A stretch of 6,477 bases of DNA from Crocosphaera sp038442745 (GCF_038442745.1 NZ_JARVCN010000193.1:1-6477); one strand, 5' to 3'; shown: positions 1 through 6,203, counted from the stretch's first letter. Numbers and translations are program-made. Notes: generated by a model from the sequence alone, not told the origin.

Positions 1-455
1 TGTTTGGCCTAAGTTTTCGCAGCGAGTGACCCCTGGCTTTTTGAGAAGATACCTACTTTTCCCATTAAATGACAATAGATATGAGTCCAGTTCCCTGATT
101 GTATAGTAATCATAGTTCCGCAAGCAGTATGGTCCGACAGAGCAACCACTCGTCCTTCCCACCAGTTACGCACATAACTACCCAACGGTGCAGCCATATC
201 TAACCCCCGATGGAACTGGGATTGTCCTGTGATGGGAGAGGTGCGATAACCGTATCCAGATGTGTAGGTTTGGAAGTTTTCCACTGGAAACGTCGCATAC
301 TGCCAGACGTTAGTTGAATTTGTCGCCGGAACATACTGCGCTTGAGAAGGAGACTGTCGCCACCCATTTACAGCAACAGGGAGCAATAACGTAGCGATCG
401 CAACAGAGAGTAATTTTTTGTTTAATTTACGTCCATAAGACTTGATAAATCCCAT
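1..455 (-). CDS. secreted M23-family metallopeptidase (LytM-like), partial and apparently frameshifted
   Basis: This is a cell-wall endopeptidase of the M23 (peptidoglycan hydrolase) family, expected to act in the periplasm. An N-terminal signal peptide is visible: basic KLNKK, a hydrophobic run LLSVAIATLLLPVAV, and a probable cleavage near SQAQ. It leads into the M23 fold with SGYGYR, then FHRGLD carrying the zinc ligands His and Asp (HxxxD), and THIYCHLMG with the catalytic His. The closing HxH (HLHW) motif would lie beyond the left edge. The ATG at 455 is preferred to the GTG at 470, because it sits just before the signal peptide. After CHLMG the frame turns nonsensical and stops at 9-11. 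Moving one base after ATGGG near position 61 restores an open frame to the edge (KSRYLLKKPGV...NLGQT), which resembles the usual continuation. One missing base in the GGGAAAA run would explain this, either as a real mutation or as a sequence error. The family call is firm; the frameshift is an inference. Confidence 0.8.
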
Positions 456-497
456 AGTAATACCGCTCACACCAAATCACCACAAGTCCAAAAAATA

Positions 498-530
498 AAT
501 ATAGGTAGCATGATAGCTATTTTTAGTCAA
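498..530 (-). promoter_or_regulatory. weak candidate promoter for the M23 peptidase gene
   Basis: On the minus strand TTGACT (525-530) is a good -35 match, and TATATT (498-503) is a 5/6 match to a -10 box. The spacer of 21 bases is longer than the usual 16-18. A 17-base spacing would place the poorer TACCTA in the -10 position. The site lies 43-75 bases upstream of the ATG at 455. This is a pattern match only. Confidence 0.25.
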
Positions 531-632
531 AGCTGCCAATGTAGTTGAGTTCGGAGTTATACTAAGTCCGCTCATTACCGTAGAGTAATATTTCTCCCCC
601 CTTGCTTCCCCTGCTTCCCATATTTTTAAATT

Positions 633-662
633 TTGCTAAGGTCTGCTTAATTTTGTTAAAAT
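633..662 (+). promoter_or_regulatory. candidate sigma-70 promoter for the membrane protein-msrA-acyltransferase operon
   Basis: TTGCTA (633-638) and TAAAAT (657-662) are separated by 18 bases, which is a reasonable sigma-70-type pair. The predicted transcript start, around 669, leaves a leader of about 37 bases before the ATG at 706. The rest of the divergent gap (456-632) holds a short nine-base tandem repeat (602-610 and 611-619, xTGCTTCCC) and nothing else that I can support. Confidence 0.35.
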
Positions 663-705
663 TTACAAACTATTATTTCTTTGTGAATCAAACGTTTAAC
701 AATTT

Positions 706-1089
706 ATGGTTATTGATTTTATTCCCTTTCGTTTCTCCATCGATACCGTTGTCATTGCTGGTACTTGCTTATGGTCATTATCTCTCTATTTAGGGCTTTC
801 TTCTTTCAGAGAAGGTATCATAGAAGGGCTAAATCGTTGGTTTAATTTTGCTGAGCGATCGCTTTATCCTAGTCAAGAGGAATTTGAAAAAACTCGCAAA
901 GCAAGAGAATCCCAAAATGCTTTTTATGCCTCTCTTTTTAGCATTCTTCCTTTCTTTATTATTGGAGCATTTTGCAATTGGGGAGTGGGATTAAGTTTAG
1001 GTCAAAGTTGGTCTATTAGCGTAGGAATGTTAGCTTGTATGGCTTGCGGTGTTTATGAATTAGGTCGTAGAAGCACACAAGAGTATTAA
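706..1089 (+). CDS. small conserved-looking membrane protein, function unknown
   Basis: The gene encodes a 127-residue protein with about three hydrophobic segments. One is at residues ~12-31 (IDTVVIAGTCLWSLSLYLG). A hydrophobic pair at ~75-97 and ~100-118 is separated by only a short GQSW turn. Between them is a charged, probably soluble stretch (residues ~35-72, with SLYPSQEEFEKTRKARESQ). There is no signal-peptide cleavage site, cofactor motif or catalytic motif that I recognise. It is probably an integral protein of the plasma or thylakoid membrane. The ATG at 706 follows a candidate promoter and has no clear Shine-Dalgarno sequence, which is common in cyanobacteria. A HIP1 octamer lies inside the gene at 855-862. 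The msrA start is only 10 bases after the stop codon, so the two are probably co-transcribed. I cannot name the family and do not assign a function. Confidence 0.75.
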   Translation: MVIDFIPFRFSIDTVVIAGTCLWSLSLYLGLSSFREGIIEGLNRWFNFAERSLYPSQEEFEKTRKARESQNAFYASLFSILPFFIIGAFCNWGVGLSLGQSWSISVGMLACMACGVYELGRRSTQEY

Positions 1090-1099
1090 TCATTTATTC

Positions 1100-1564
1100 A
1101 TGGAAAAAGCTACATTTGGAGCGGGATGTTTTTGGGGAGTAGAGGCTAGTTTTCGTCAGTTAAATGGCGTAGTCTCTACTTCCGTAGGTTATATGGGAGG
1201 ACATTGGCCTAACCCTTGTTATTTAGATGTTTGTGCTAGGATAACTGGCCATGCTGAAGTGGTACAAATTGAATTTGATCCCACCATAATTAGTTATGAA
1301 AACCTATTAGAAACTTTTTGGAAAATTCACGATCCTACCAGTTTAAATCGTCAAGGAGCAGATCGAGGCGAACAGTATCGCTCTGTAATTTTTTATCACA
1401 ATTTTGAGCAAGAAAAAATAGCCAGAAACTCTAAGCTAAAGTTACAAAAATCTGGTGAATACCAGAAGGATATTGTTACGGAAATCAAACAAGCATCGGA
1501 TTATTATTTAGCTGAAGAATATCATCAACAATACCTTGAAAAGAAACAAAGTAAACAAGTTTAA
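1100..1564 (+). CDS. msrA: peptide-methionine (S)-S-oxide reductase MsrA
   Basis: MsrA reduces the S-epimer of methionine sulfoxide in proteins and as free amino acid, with thioredoxin usually recycling the enzyme. It is a cytoplasmic repair enzyme against oxidative damage. The signature GCFWG is at residues 9-13, with the nucleophile Cys10. Other family blocks follow in order: VGYMGG (29-34), VCARITGHAEVV (44-55), HDPTSLNRQGADRGEQYRS (78-96) and EEYHQQYLEK (139-148). At 154 residues it is a short, single-domain form with no fused MsrB. No cysteine lies after Cys45, so the C-terminal recycling cysteines of the E. coli-type enzyme are absent; Cys40 or Cys45 could act as the resolving residue, or recycling may be direct. 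It sits 10 bases after the membrane-protein gene and 19 bases before the acyltransferase gene, suggesting one operon. Confidence 0.95.
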   Translation: MEKATFGAGCFWGVEASFRQLNGVVSTSVGYMGGHWPNPCYLDVCARITGHAEVVQIEFDPTIISYENLLETFWKIHDPTSLNRQGADRGEQYRSVIFYHNFEQEKIARNSKLKLQKSGEYQKDIVTEIKQASDYYLAEEYHQQYLEKKQSKQV

Positions 1565-1570
1565 ATAGTT

Positions 1571-1574
1571 AGGA
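1571..1574 (+). promoter_or_regulatory. ribosome binding site of the acyltransferase gene
   Basis: AGGA lies nine bases upstream of the ATG at 1584, within the 19-base gap after msrA. It supports that start codon and argues for translation from a shared transcript rather than from a separate promoter, for which there is no room. Confidence 0.5.
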
Positions 1575-1583
1575 TAGTGGTTA

Positions 1584-2888
1584 ATGGTTAATGAACGTAG
1601 TTTAAATCCTCCAGAAGAAGGCATTTATCTATTAAATCAATATTCTGGTTGTTTTTCTCTCGCAACTATTAGCCATCTTCAAGGACAAGTTAATATTGAC
1701 AAGTTACAAAGATCCATCGACTTGATACAAGATCAGCATGATATTCTTCGGTGTAAGATTATTAGAGAAAATAATGAGTTAAAGTTTCGATTAAAAGAAC
1801 CAAATACAGCAAAAGTTAGTTTAGAGATTATTGAAGATTGTCAAGACAAATCTTGGGAAAATTGGGTTATTAAATATCTTAATCAGCCTTTAGCTTTAGA
1901 AAAATATTTATTCAGATGTTTTTTGATTATTCCCTCTTCTACTGCTCAAGAAAGTTATTTTGTTACTATCGTTTGTCATTCTATTTCTGATGGTTTATCC
2001 TCGGTAGAGCTTCATCGTTCCATTTTTAAAAACTACGAAAATATAGTTAATAATAAAATTCAGCGTAAAGTAAGCTTAGGAATAACATCTAAATACGAGC
2101 AAATATTTAATAAAAAATCTCATCAATTTTCTAATTATTTGAGAGCAATATTATCCGTAATCAAGCTACAAGTCGACAGTGTTTTTCTACAGCCTCAAAA
2201 GCTCAAACCAGAGCAAATTATATCTCTTCAGAAAAGAAAAGGTCGTTTTTCAAGCTACTGCTTAGATAAAAAAACTACTCAGAAAATAATCATCAAAAGT
2301 AAACAGGAAAATATCACAGTTAATAGTTTACTCACGGCGGCTATTTCTTTAGCGATCGCTGATGAAATCAAGACAAAAAAAGAAGAAGAAATAACCTTAT
2401 ATTGTCAGTGTTATGTTGATCTAAGACAAAGATTAAATCCCAACATTAATAACGAACACCTAGAAATTCTTATTTCTTCTCTGATGTCTTTTTATACCAT
2501 TAGATCCCACGGTGACGTTGTGTCTTTAGGAAAGGAAGTTAATTATAAGATAAAAAAAGAATTAGAAAAGCAAGATTTTCTTTATTATCCTCTACTACTA
2601 AAACAAATTGTCACAACTTCTATAAAAAATACTCAAAACTTTACGCCGACATTTGGTATCAGTAACCTAGGGAAAATTAATTTAGAAAAAAACTATGGAG
2701 ATTTTACATTAGAAAATATTTCCTTTGTTCCCAATATCTGTATTTATGATCATTCTCTCTCTTTGTCTATTTCAACTTTTAACAATAGAATGACCATAAA
2801 TTTTTCTTTTTCTCATCCATCTTTTAGCAGCAAAAGAATCGACAAAATTGCTCAATCTATGTTCAAGATACTGGAAAATACGGAATAA
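1584..2888 (+). CDS. free-standing condensation-domain / PapA5-like acyltransferase
   Basis: This 434-residue protein belongs to the condensation-domain superfamily, whose members join acyl or aminoacyl thioesters to amines or alcohols. The active-site motif HHxxxDG appears as CHSISDG (residues 131-137): the catalytic second His132, Asp136 and Gly137 are kept, while the first His is Cys. Later hallmarks are the helix ITVNSLLTAAISLAI (~244-258), VDLRQRLNP (~278-286) and the C-terminal block FGISNLGKI (~357-365), then YGDFTLENISFVP and MTINFSFSHPSFS. This C-terminal pattern is more like the PapA5 (phthiocerol diester synthase) and alcohol acyltransferase branch than a modular NRPS C domain. No carrier or adenylation domain is attached, so it acts alone, with acyl donor and acceptor unknown. 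Both ends look complete. It follows msrA by 19 bases. Its stop codon is one base from the stop codon of an antisense RTX fragment. The superfamily call is strong; the substrate is unknown. Confidence 0.8.
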   Translation: MVNERSLNPPEEGIYLLNQYSGCFSLATISHLQGQVNIDKLQRSIDLIQDQHDILRCKIIRENNELKFRLKEPNTAKVSLEIIEDCQDKSWENWVIKYLNQPLALEKYLFRCFLIIPSSTAQESYFVTIVCHSISDGLSSVELHRSIFKNYENIVNNKIQRKVSLGITSKYEQIFNKKSHQFSNYLRAILSVIKLQVDSVFLQPQKLKPEQIISLQKRKGRFSSYCLDKKTTQKIIIKSKQENITVNSLLTAAISLAIADEIKTKKEEEITLYCQCYVDLRQRLNPNINNEHLEILISSLMSFYTIRSHGDVVSLGKEVNYKIKKELEKQDFLYYPLLLKQIVTTSIKNTQNFTPTFGISNLGKINLEKNYGDFTLENISFVPNICIYDHSLSLSISTFNNRMTINFSFSHPSFSSKRIDKIAQSMFKILENTE

Positions 2889-2889
2889 A

Positions 2890-3066
2890 TTAAACAAGAA
2901 CTACATCGCTATTGACAGCAAAGGTATCATAATTTTCCAAGGTAGCTAGGATGTTGCTATTGATAGATAACTCACCGGTTGAACCATTAAAGCTAACGTT
3001 ATTAAGACTGCTGATACCATACTCTGATTGATCGATTTCAATGATATCTCCTTCAGCAGAGGTAAA
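2890..3066 (-). pseudogene. C-terminal remnant of an RTX/haemolysin-type calcium-binding protein
   Basis: Read on the minus strand, this stretch has no in-frame stop before TAA at 2890-2892. It translates to about 59 residues ending in a pattern typical of the C-terminus of large cyanobacterial RTX-type secreted proteins: FTSAEGDIIEIDQSEYG, then LNNVSFNGSTGELSIN, then ILATLENYDTFAVNSDVVLV and stop. The usual family form of this region is roughly (D)F-x-EGDxIEID-x-S-x-[FY]G, a short beta segment, then ATLENF...V. There is no start codon with a plausible N-terminus, no GGxGxDxxx calcium repeats and no room for the rest of the protein, because homology ends at about 3066, where the thioesterase fragment begins on the other strand. 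I read it as the amputated 3' end of a once larger gene. The match is from memory of the family pattern, not a search. Confidence 0.7.
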
Positions 3067-3571
3067 TACTATTGAAATGGTTAAACAATTAGAAAAGAAA
3101 AAAGTTGCTACACCTTTAGTTTTCTTAATTGATAGTTTTTGGAAACCCGAAGATTTAGGTCTTTATTTACATTTTTATAACCTACGTAAATTTGGAATCA
3201 ATTATTTAGTAGAAAAATTCAAGAATAATTTCTCAGATAGACGAGAAAAAACAATTATTTTCGTCAATCGTCTATTGGGTAAAATTAAGTCTTCTAATGA
3301 GAAAAATGTATCTAGATATATGAAAGATATCAAGCTACTGAAAGCTTTAGAATTAGCCAGAAGTCAATATTGTCTCCAACCTACTCAAGTTAAAGTTATT
3401 CTCTTTTTATCCCAAGAATATAGACTACTGAATACATCTAAATTAAATGAGTTTTTAACCGAAGAGATTGAAGTTGAAGAAATTTCCAGATATCATCACA
3501 CCCTTTTTCAAGAGCCTTATATTAAGGAATTAACCCAAAAAATTCAAGACTATCTTAAGCAGTCAGCTTAG
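3041..3571 (+). pseudogene. 5'-truncated NRPS/PKS-type thioesterase (alpha/beta hydrolase) fragment
   Basis: This 176-codon open frame is the back part of a type I/II thioesterase domain (PF00975-like), which releases or edits products on peptide and polyketide synthetases. The first ~9 codons are antisense to the RTX remnant. Thioesterase homology starts at about residue 10 with TIEMVKQLEKK, which corresponds to the helix right after the nucleophile elbow GxSxGG. Then come LVFLIDSFWK, with the catalytic Asp31, the lid-region block HFYNLRKFGINYLVEKF (44-60), QVKVILFLSQEYR (116-128) and ISRYHHTLFQEPYIKEL (148-164), where His152 aligns with the catalytic His. The front ~80 residues, including the nucleophilic Ser, are missing. 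The frame is otherwise clean, so the truncation may be recent or the product retained. ATG codons occur at 3041 and 3077; neither gives a complete enzyme. A strong terminator follows. I treat it as a gene fragment that is unlikely to have thioesterase activity. Confidence 0.7.
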
Positions 3572-3594
3572 ATAAAAAAGTTATCAATAAAAAC

Positions 3595-3631
3595 TCCCCA
3601 AGTTAACAGCTTGGGGAAATTGAAGTTTTTT
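3595..3631. terminator. bidirectional intrinsic terminator
   Basis: An eight-base-pair stem TCCCCAAG (3595-3602) / CTTGGGGA (3610-3617) encloses a seven-base loop TTAACAG. On the plus strand a run of six T lies at 3626-3631, a few bases after the stem. On the minus strand the stem is followed almost at once by GTTTTTATT. It sits between the convergent thioesterase fragment and DUF928 gene and can serve both, somewhat better on the minus strand. A second small hairpin AGGTTT-GAG-AAACCT (3670-3684) overlaps the DUF928 stop codon. Confidence 0.75.
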
Positions 3632-3682
3632 CTATTAATAACTAATCCATTGCTTATTCCACAACGCCGAGGTTTGAGAAAC

Positions 3683-4456
3683 CTAATCATCCGACTGACA
3701 ACAATTAATTACAGGAACTTCCGCCAACATTTCTAACCCCACCGAGGTTAAAAGTTGTTGCCATTCTTGAGGGTTCTCCGCTTTTATTTTCACAACTGTA
3801 TCTAGGGTTTCAAACCAAAGACTAGCGTTAGCATAAACTTCTGCTCTCTCTAAGGAAGGTTTATCTTTCATCTGATTTTCGATGGTTTGAGATGGGGGGA
3901 TATATTCCAAAGAACCCTCTACATATCTATCTCGGTTGCGATAGCGAGAATCACAAATAACCATTAATGACCAAGTATAGTTACCCGGTTGTAAGTTAGC
4001 TTTTTCGGGAATTTCTAACTTAATAATCCCTGGATTTGAAGGTAAGGAAAATTGCGTATGATATACTTCCTGATTATTTTGATCCACTAAAACAAACTCT
4101 CCTTCGGTAGCGTTTGTGGTGGGAATATACCCGTAAAAAGTAGGGGTATTGGTGGCTGTTTTGGCCGTGTTTTGTCGATTAGGCATTAAAGCAACTAATG
4201 GAGGTTCGTTATCCTCACTAACCAAACAAGTTTGATCGTCGCTTCTGGTTCCTCCCCCTGTGGTTTTTTTCGGTGCGTCTCTATTACCAGTGTCAGGAAA
4301 GTTCAAGCTAATAATACTGCCATTGGATAAGGGAGAAGAAAGAACAGGAAGTGATGGAGAAACAACCGCCAACCCCACAAGACTAAGGAGTAAACTGACT
4401 TTTTTTGAAACCCTTAATTTTAATTGTTTGTTCATCGATTTAGGTGATTTAATCAT
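3683..4456 (-). CDS. DUF928 family secreted protein
   Basis: This is a cyanobacterial DUF928 (PF06051-like) protein of unknown function, often found beside surface or signalling genes. With the ATG at 4456 it has 257 residues. An N-terminal signal peptide is visible (basic KQLKLRVSKK, then VSLLLSLVGLAVV, then SPSLPVLSSP). The DUF928 hallmark follows: GNRDAPKKTTGGGTR, a Cys shortly after, then PPLVALMPN and a T-rich stretch into PTFYGYIP. The body has a beta-rich pattern with LVDQNNQEVY, GIIKLEIP and LQPGNYTWSLMVICD, and the tail is helical (ERAEVYANASLWFETL) as in the family. The frame is open back to 4606, but that start would overlap the end of the upstream channel gene by 43 bases and bury the signal peptide. 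The ATG at 4456 has GAGAGA upstream (about 9-14 bases). The ATG at 4435 is a reasonable alternative that starts directly at the signal peptide. The channel gene is 107 bases upstream on the same strand. Confidence 0.85.
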   Translation of the reverse strand: MIKSPKSMNKQLKLRVSKKVSLLLSLVGLAVVSPSLPVLSSPLSNGSIISLNFPDTGNRDAPKKTTGGGTRSDDQTCLVSEDNEPPLVALMPNRQNTAKTATNTPTFYGYIPTTNATEGEFVLVDQNNQEVYHTQFSLPSNPGIIKLEIPEKANLQPGNYTWSLMVICDSRYRNRDRYVEGSLEYIPPSQTIENQMKDKPSLERAEVYANASLWFETLDTVVKIKAENPQEWQQLLTSVGLEMLAEVPVINCCQSDD

Positions 4457-4474
4457 AATTCCAATTCTCTCTAT

Positions 4475-4503
4475 ACCATAAACATATTTTTCAATAAAAT
4501 CAA
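4475..4503 (-). promoter_or_regulatory. candidate promoter of the DUF928 gene
   Basis: On the minus strand TTGATT (4498-4503) and TATGGT (4475-4480) are 17 bases apart, each a 4/6 match. The predicted transcript start near 4468 gives a very short leader to the ATG at 4456 and about 33 bases to the ATG at 4435, so if real it would favour the shorter start. The AT-rich composition of the gap makes chance matches likely. Confidence 0.3.
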
Positions 4504-4563
4504 TGTTTTTTACAAAAATTAAACAATCAAATCGTACTGAGTTTGGGTCAGTTTGCAAACTAT

Positions 4564-6093
4564 TTAATCTAGAGAAAAAAGATTTTTCAACCGTTGACTG
4601 ATCCAAGAAACACTATTGTCTTTACTCTTTTCTAATAACCCCATTGCTTGTAATGTTTCCTTCCTTTGGGTTAATTCTTCTTGATGGATTTCTAATTGTT
4701 TGATGATACTTTCTGATATATGATTGTATTGCTGTAATAAAGTTTGAAAGGCTTGATGATTAATAGCAAAAAGTAGAGCAGGTTCTAATGCTTTTACGGA
4801 TGCAGTGCGAGGAATCCCCAATAAAAGAGATAATTCTCCAAAAGATGTCCCATTTTTCAAAGTGGTTAAATGTTTATTGGTTTTAGGGCTAAATACTTCT
4901 ACTGAACCTGATAAAATAATATAAAAAGCATCCCCTGGATCGTCTTCGTTAAACAAAATTTCTTCTGCTTCTAGGGTATGGCGATACCCCACTTCAATGA
5001 GTTGACGTAACTCTAAATTGGATAAATCTTGAAAGTAACTGATTTTTTTAAGTAGCATTCTCAAATCAGAAGAGGTTTCTAATTGAGGTAAAGTTTGGGT
5101 AAGGGTATTGCTTTGATGGGAGTAATTATGAAAAGACCCATTCTGATTATGATTTACTTGGTAACCATTACTATTAACAGGGATAGGGGAGGAAACTGAC
5201 GATATTTTTTCTATTTGATGGATAGTAATACTTCTTTTTGGAGCCGCAGTTTCTAAGTTTCTAATTTTCAGTTCCTCGTTAATCAAATAATAAACAGAAC
5301 TTTTTATCGGACTGATGGGATCTCTATCAACTGGATTTTCTAACCAAACTAATAACTCAAAATCCATGCTCCCTTCTCCGTATCCTTTAAAACGAACTTG
5401 CGGGGAAGGAGTTGATAAAACTTTGGTTTCTTTATAGGCTGCTGATACCAAAGCTTCGGTTATAATAACAGGGTCTTGGTCGTCATAAAAACTAATAGGA
5501 ATAGGAAGACGGAATTTATCTTTTGTATAACTCCAATTAATAACTGTTTCTTTAGTTAAGCAATTATTAGGAATGACGATAATAACATCATGAATATTCC
5601 GAATTAAAGTAGAACGAAAGGAAATTCTTTCTATGGTTCCTTCGATATGGTTTACACTTATGAAATCCCCTACTTTTAAACGATTACCTAATAATAAAGT
5701 TAATCCACTAATAAAATTGCTTCCTAAATCTTGTAATCCAATTCCGAAAGCAATACCCACACCTCCAGCAAAAATTGTCAGGGAACTTAAATGAATTCCT
5801 AAATTTTCTAAGGCAATAATAAAAGCTAATACTAGTAAAATGTAACCAACAATTGATGTAATTGCTTCGTGGTTACCCCGTTCTAGTTTAAAATGAGATA
5901 GTAACCAACGGGAGACAATAAATCTGAGAATTTTAGCTACCCAGAAAGCTATGAAGATCCAAAAAACTGCATTCAACAAATACCCCAAAGATATGTCAGT
6001 TTCCCCGATCGCAATTAATTTTGTGGCTAGTATTTTGTTAATAATTAACCAGAGACGTTCTAAGTCTGTTTTTAGCCATTCTGAAGTTATCAT
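4564..6093 (-). CDS. MscS-type channel with C-terminal cyclic-nucleotide-binding domain (bCNG class)
   Basis: This 509-residue inner-membrane protein joins a small-conductance mechanosensitive channel (MscS) module to a cNMP-binding domain. In ATG-start numbering, TM1 is ~34-59 and TM2 ~78-99. The pore helix TM3 is ~105-135, with FAGGVGIAFGIGLQDLGSNF, aligned to the Gly/Ala-rich pore helix of E. coli MscS. The cytoplasmic beta domain follows (RLKVGDFISV, then IEGTIERISFRSTLIR, IPNNCLTKETVINWS) and runs to ~295. A polar N/Q/S-rich linker (~298-340) leads to the cNMP domain (~346-450), whose phosphate-binding cassette is FGELSLLLGIPRTASV (418-433), with Glu420 and Arg429 both intact. Ligand binding is therefore plausible. 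A charged helical tail ends the protein. Such bCNG channels are thought to be gated by cAMP or cGMP, often with weak or absent mechanosensitivity. The frame extends to a TTG at 6114, but the ATG at 6093 is preferred. DUF928 follows on the same strand. Confidence 0.93.
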   Translation of the reverse strand: MITSEWLKTDLERLWLIINKILATKLIAIGETDISLGYLLNAVFWIFIAFWVAKILRFIVSRWLLSHFKLERGNHEAITSIVGYILLVLAFIIALENLGIHLSSLTIFAGGVGIAFGIGLQDLGSNFISGLTLLLGNRLKVGDFISVNHIEGTIERISFRSTLIRNIHDVIIVIPNNCLTKETVINWSYTKDKFRLPIPISFYDDQDPVIITEALVSAAYKETKVLSTPSPQVRFKGYGEGSMDFELLVWLENPVDRDPISPIKSSVYYLINEELKIRNLETAAPKRSITIHQIEKISSVSSPIPVNSNGYQVNHNQNGSFHNYSHQSNTLTQTLPQLETSSDLRMLLKKISYFQDLSNLELRQLIEVGYRHTLEAEEILFNEDDPGDAFYIILSGSVEVFSPKTNKHLTTLKNGTSFGELSLLLGIPRTASVKALEPALLFAINHQAFQTLLQQYNHISESIIKQLEIHQEELTQRKETLQAMGLLEKSKDNSVSWISQRLKNLFSLD

Positions 6094-6175
6094 AAATATG
6101 AAAGCATTTCTCAAAGTCTAAAAGGTAAATGGTAGCATGAATATTCGGTATTCCCCCTAATGATTTAATATTGTT

Positions 6176-6203
6176 ATTATATTTTCTAGTGATTTGTAGT
6201 TAA
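6176..6203 (-). promoter_or_regulatory. candidate promoter of the MscS-cNMP channel gene
   Basis: On the minus strand a perfect -10 box TATAAT (6176-6181) has a 4/6 -35 match TTAACT (6198-6203) 16 bases upstream. The predicted start near 6169 gives a leader of about 75 bases before the ATG at 6093. That leader contains the decamer TCATGCTACC (6131-6140), which is also present upstream of the M23 gene. Confidence 0.4.

Noticed and set aside
394..401. HIP1 octamers GCGATCGC at 394, 855 and 2352
   Set aside because: They are a general feature of many cyanobacterial genomes, useful for placing the organism but not a local signal.
456..470. GTG start five codons upstream for the M23 protein
   Set aside because: The ATG at 455 directly precedes the signal peptide; the GTG has no better ribosome binding site.
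602..619. Nine-base tandem repeat (two copies of xTGCTTCCC)
   Set aside because: Only two copies; similar C/T-rich repeats are common in cyanobacterial intergenic DNA and nothing suggests a function here.
602..793. Plus-strand open frame of 63 codons
   Set aside because: It starts in the low-complexity CTTCCC repeat upstream of the candidate promoter and overlaps the start of the membrane-protein gene in another frame; the hydrophobic translation is a by-product of T-rich sequence.
4260..4481. Plus-strand open frame of 73 codons
   Set aside because: It lies antisense to the signal peptide and N-terminus of the DUF928 protein, which has clear family motifs; no independent support.
4457..4606. 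Longer N-terminus for the DUF928 protein starting at 4606
   Set aside because: It would overlap the channel gene by 43 bases and place 50 extra residues before an obvious signal peptide.
6094..6114. TTG start giving seven more residues to the channel protein
   Set aside because: An ATG seven codons later at 6093 is a more usual start, and the extra residues add nothing recognisable.
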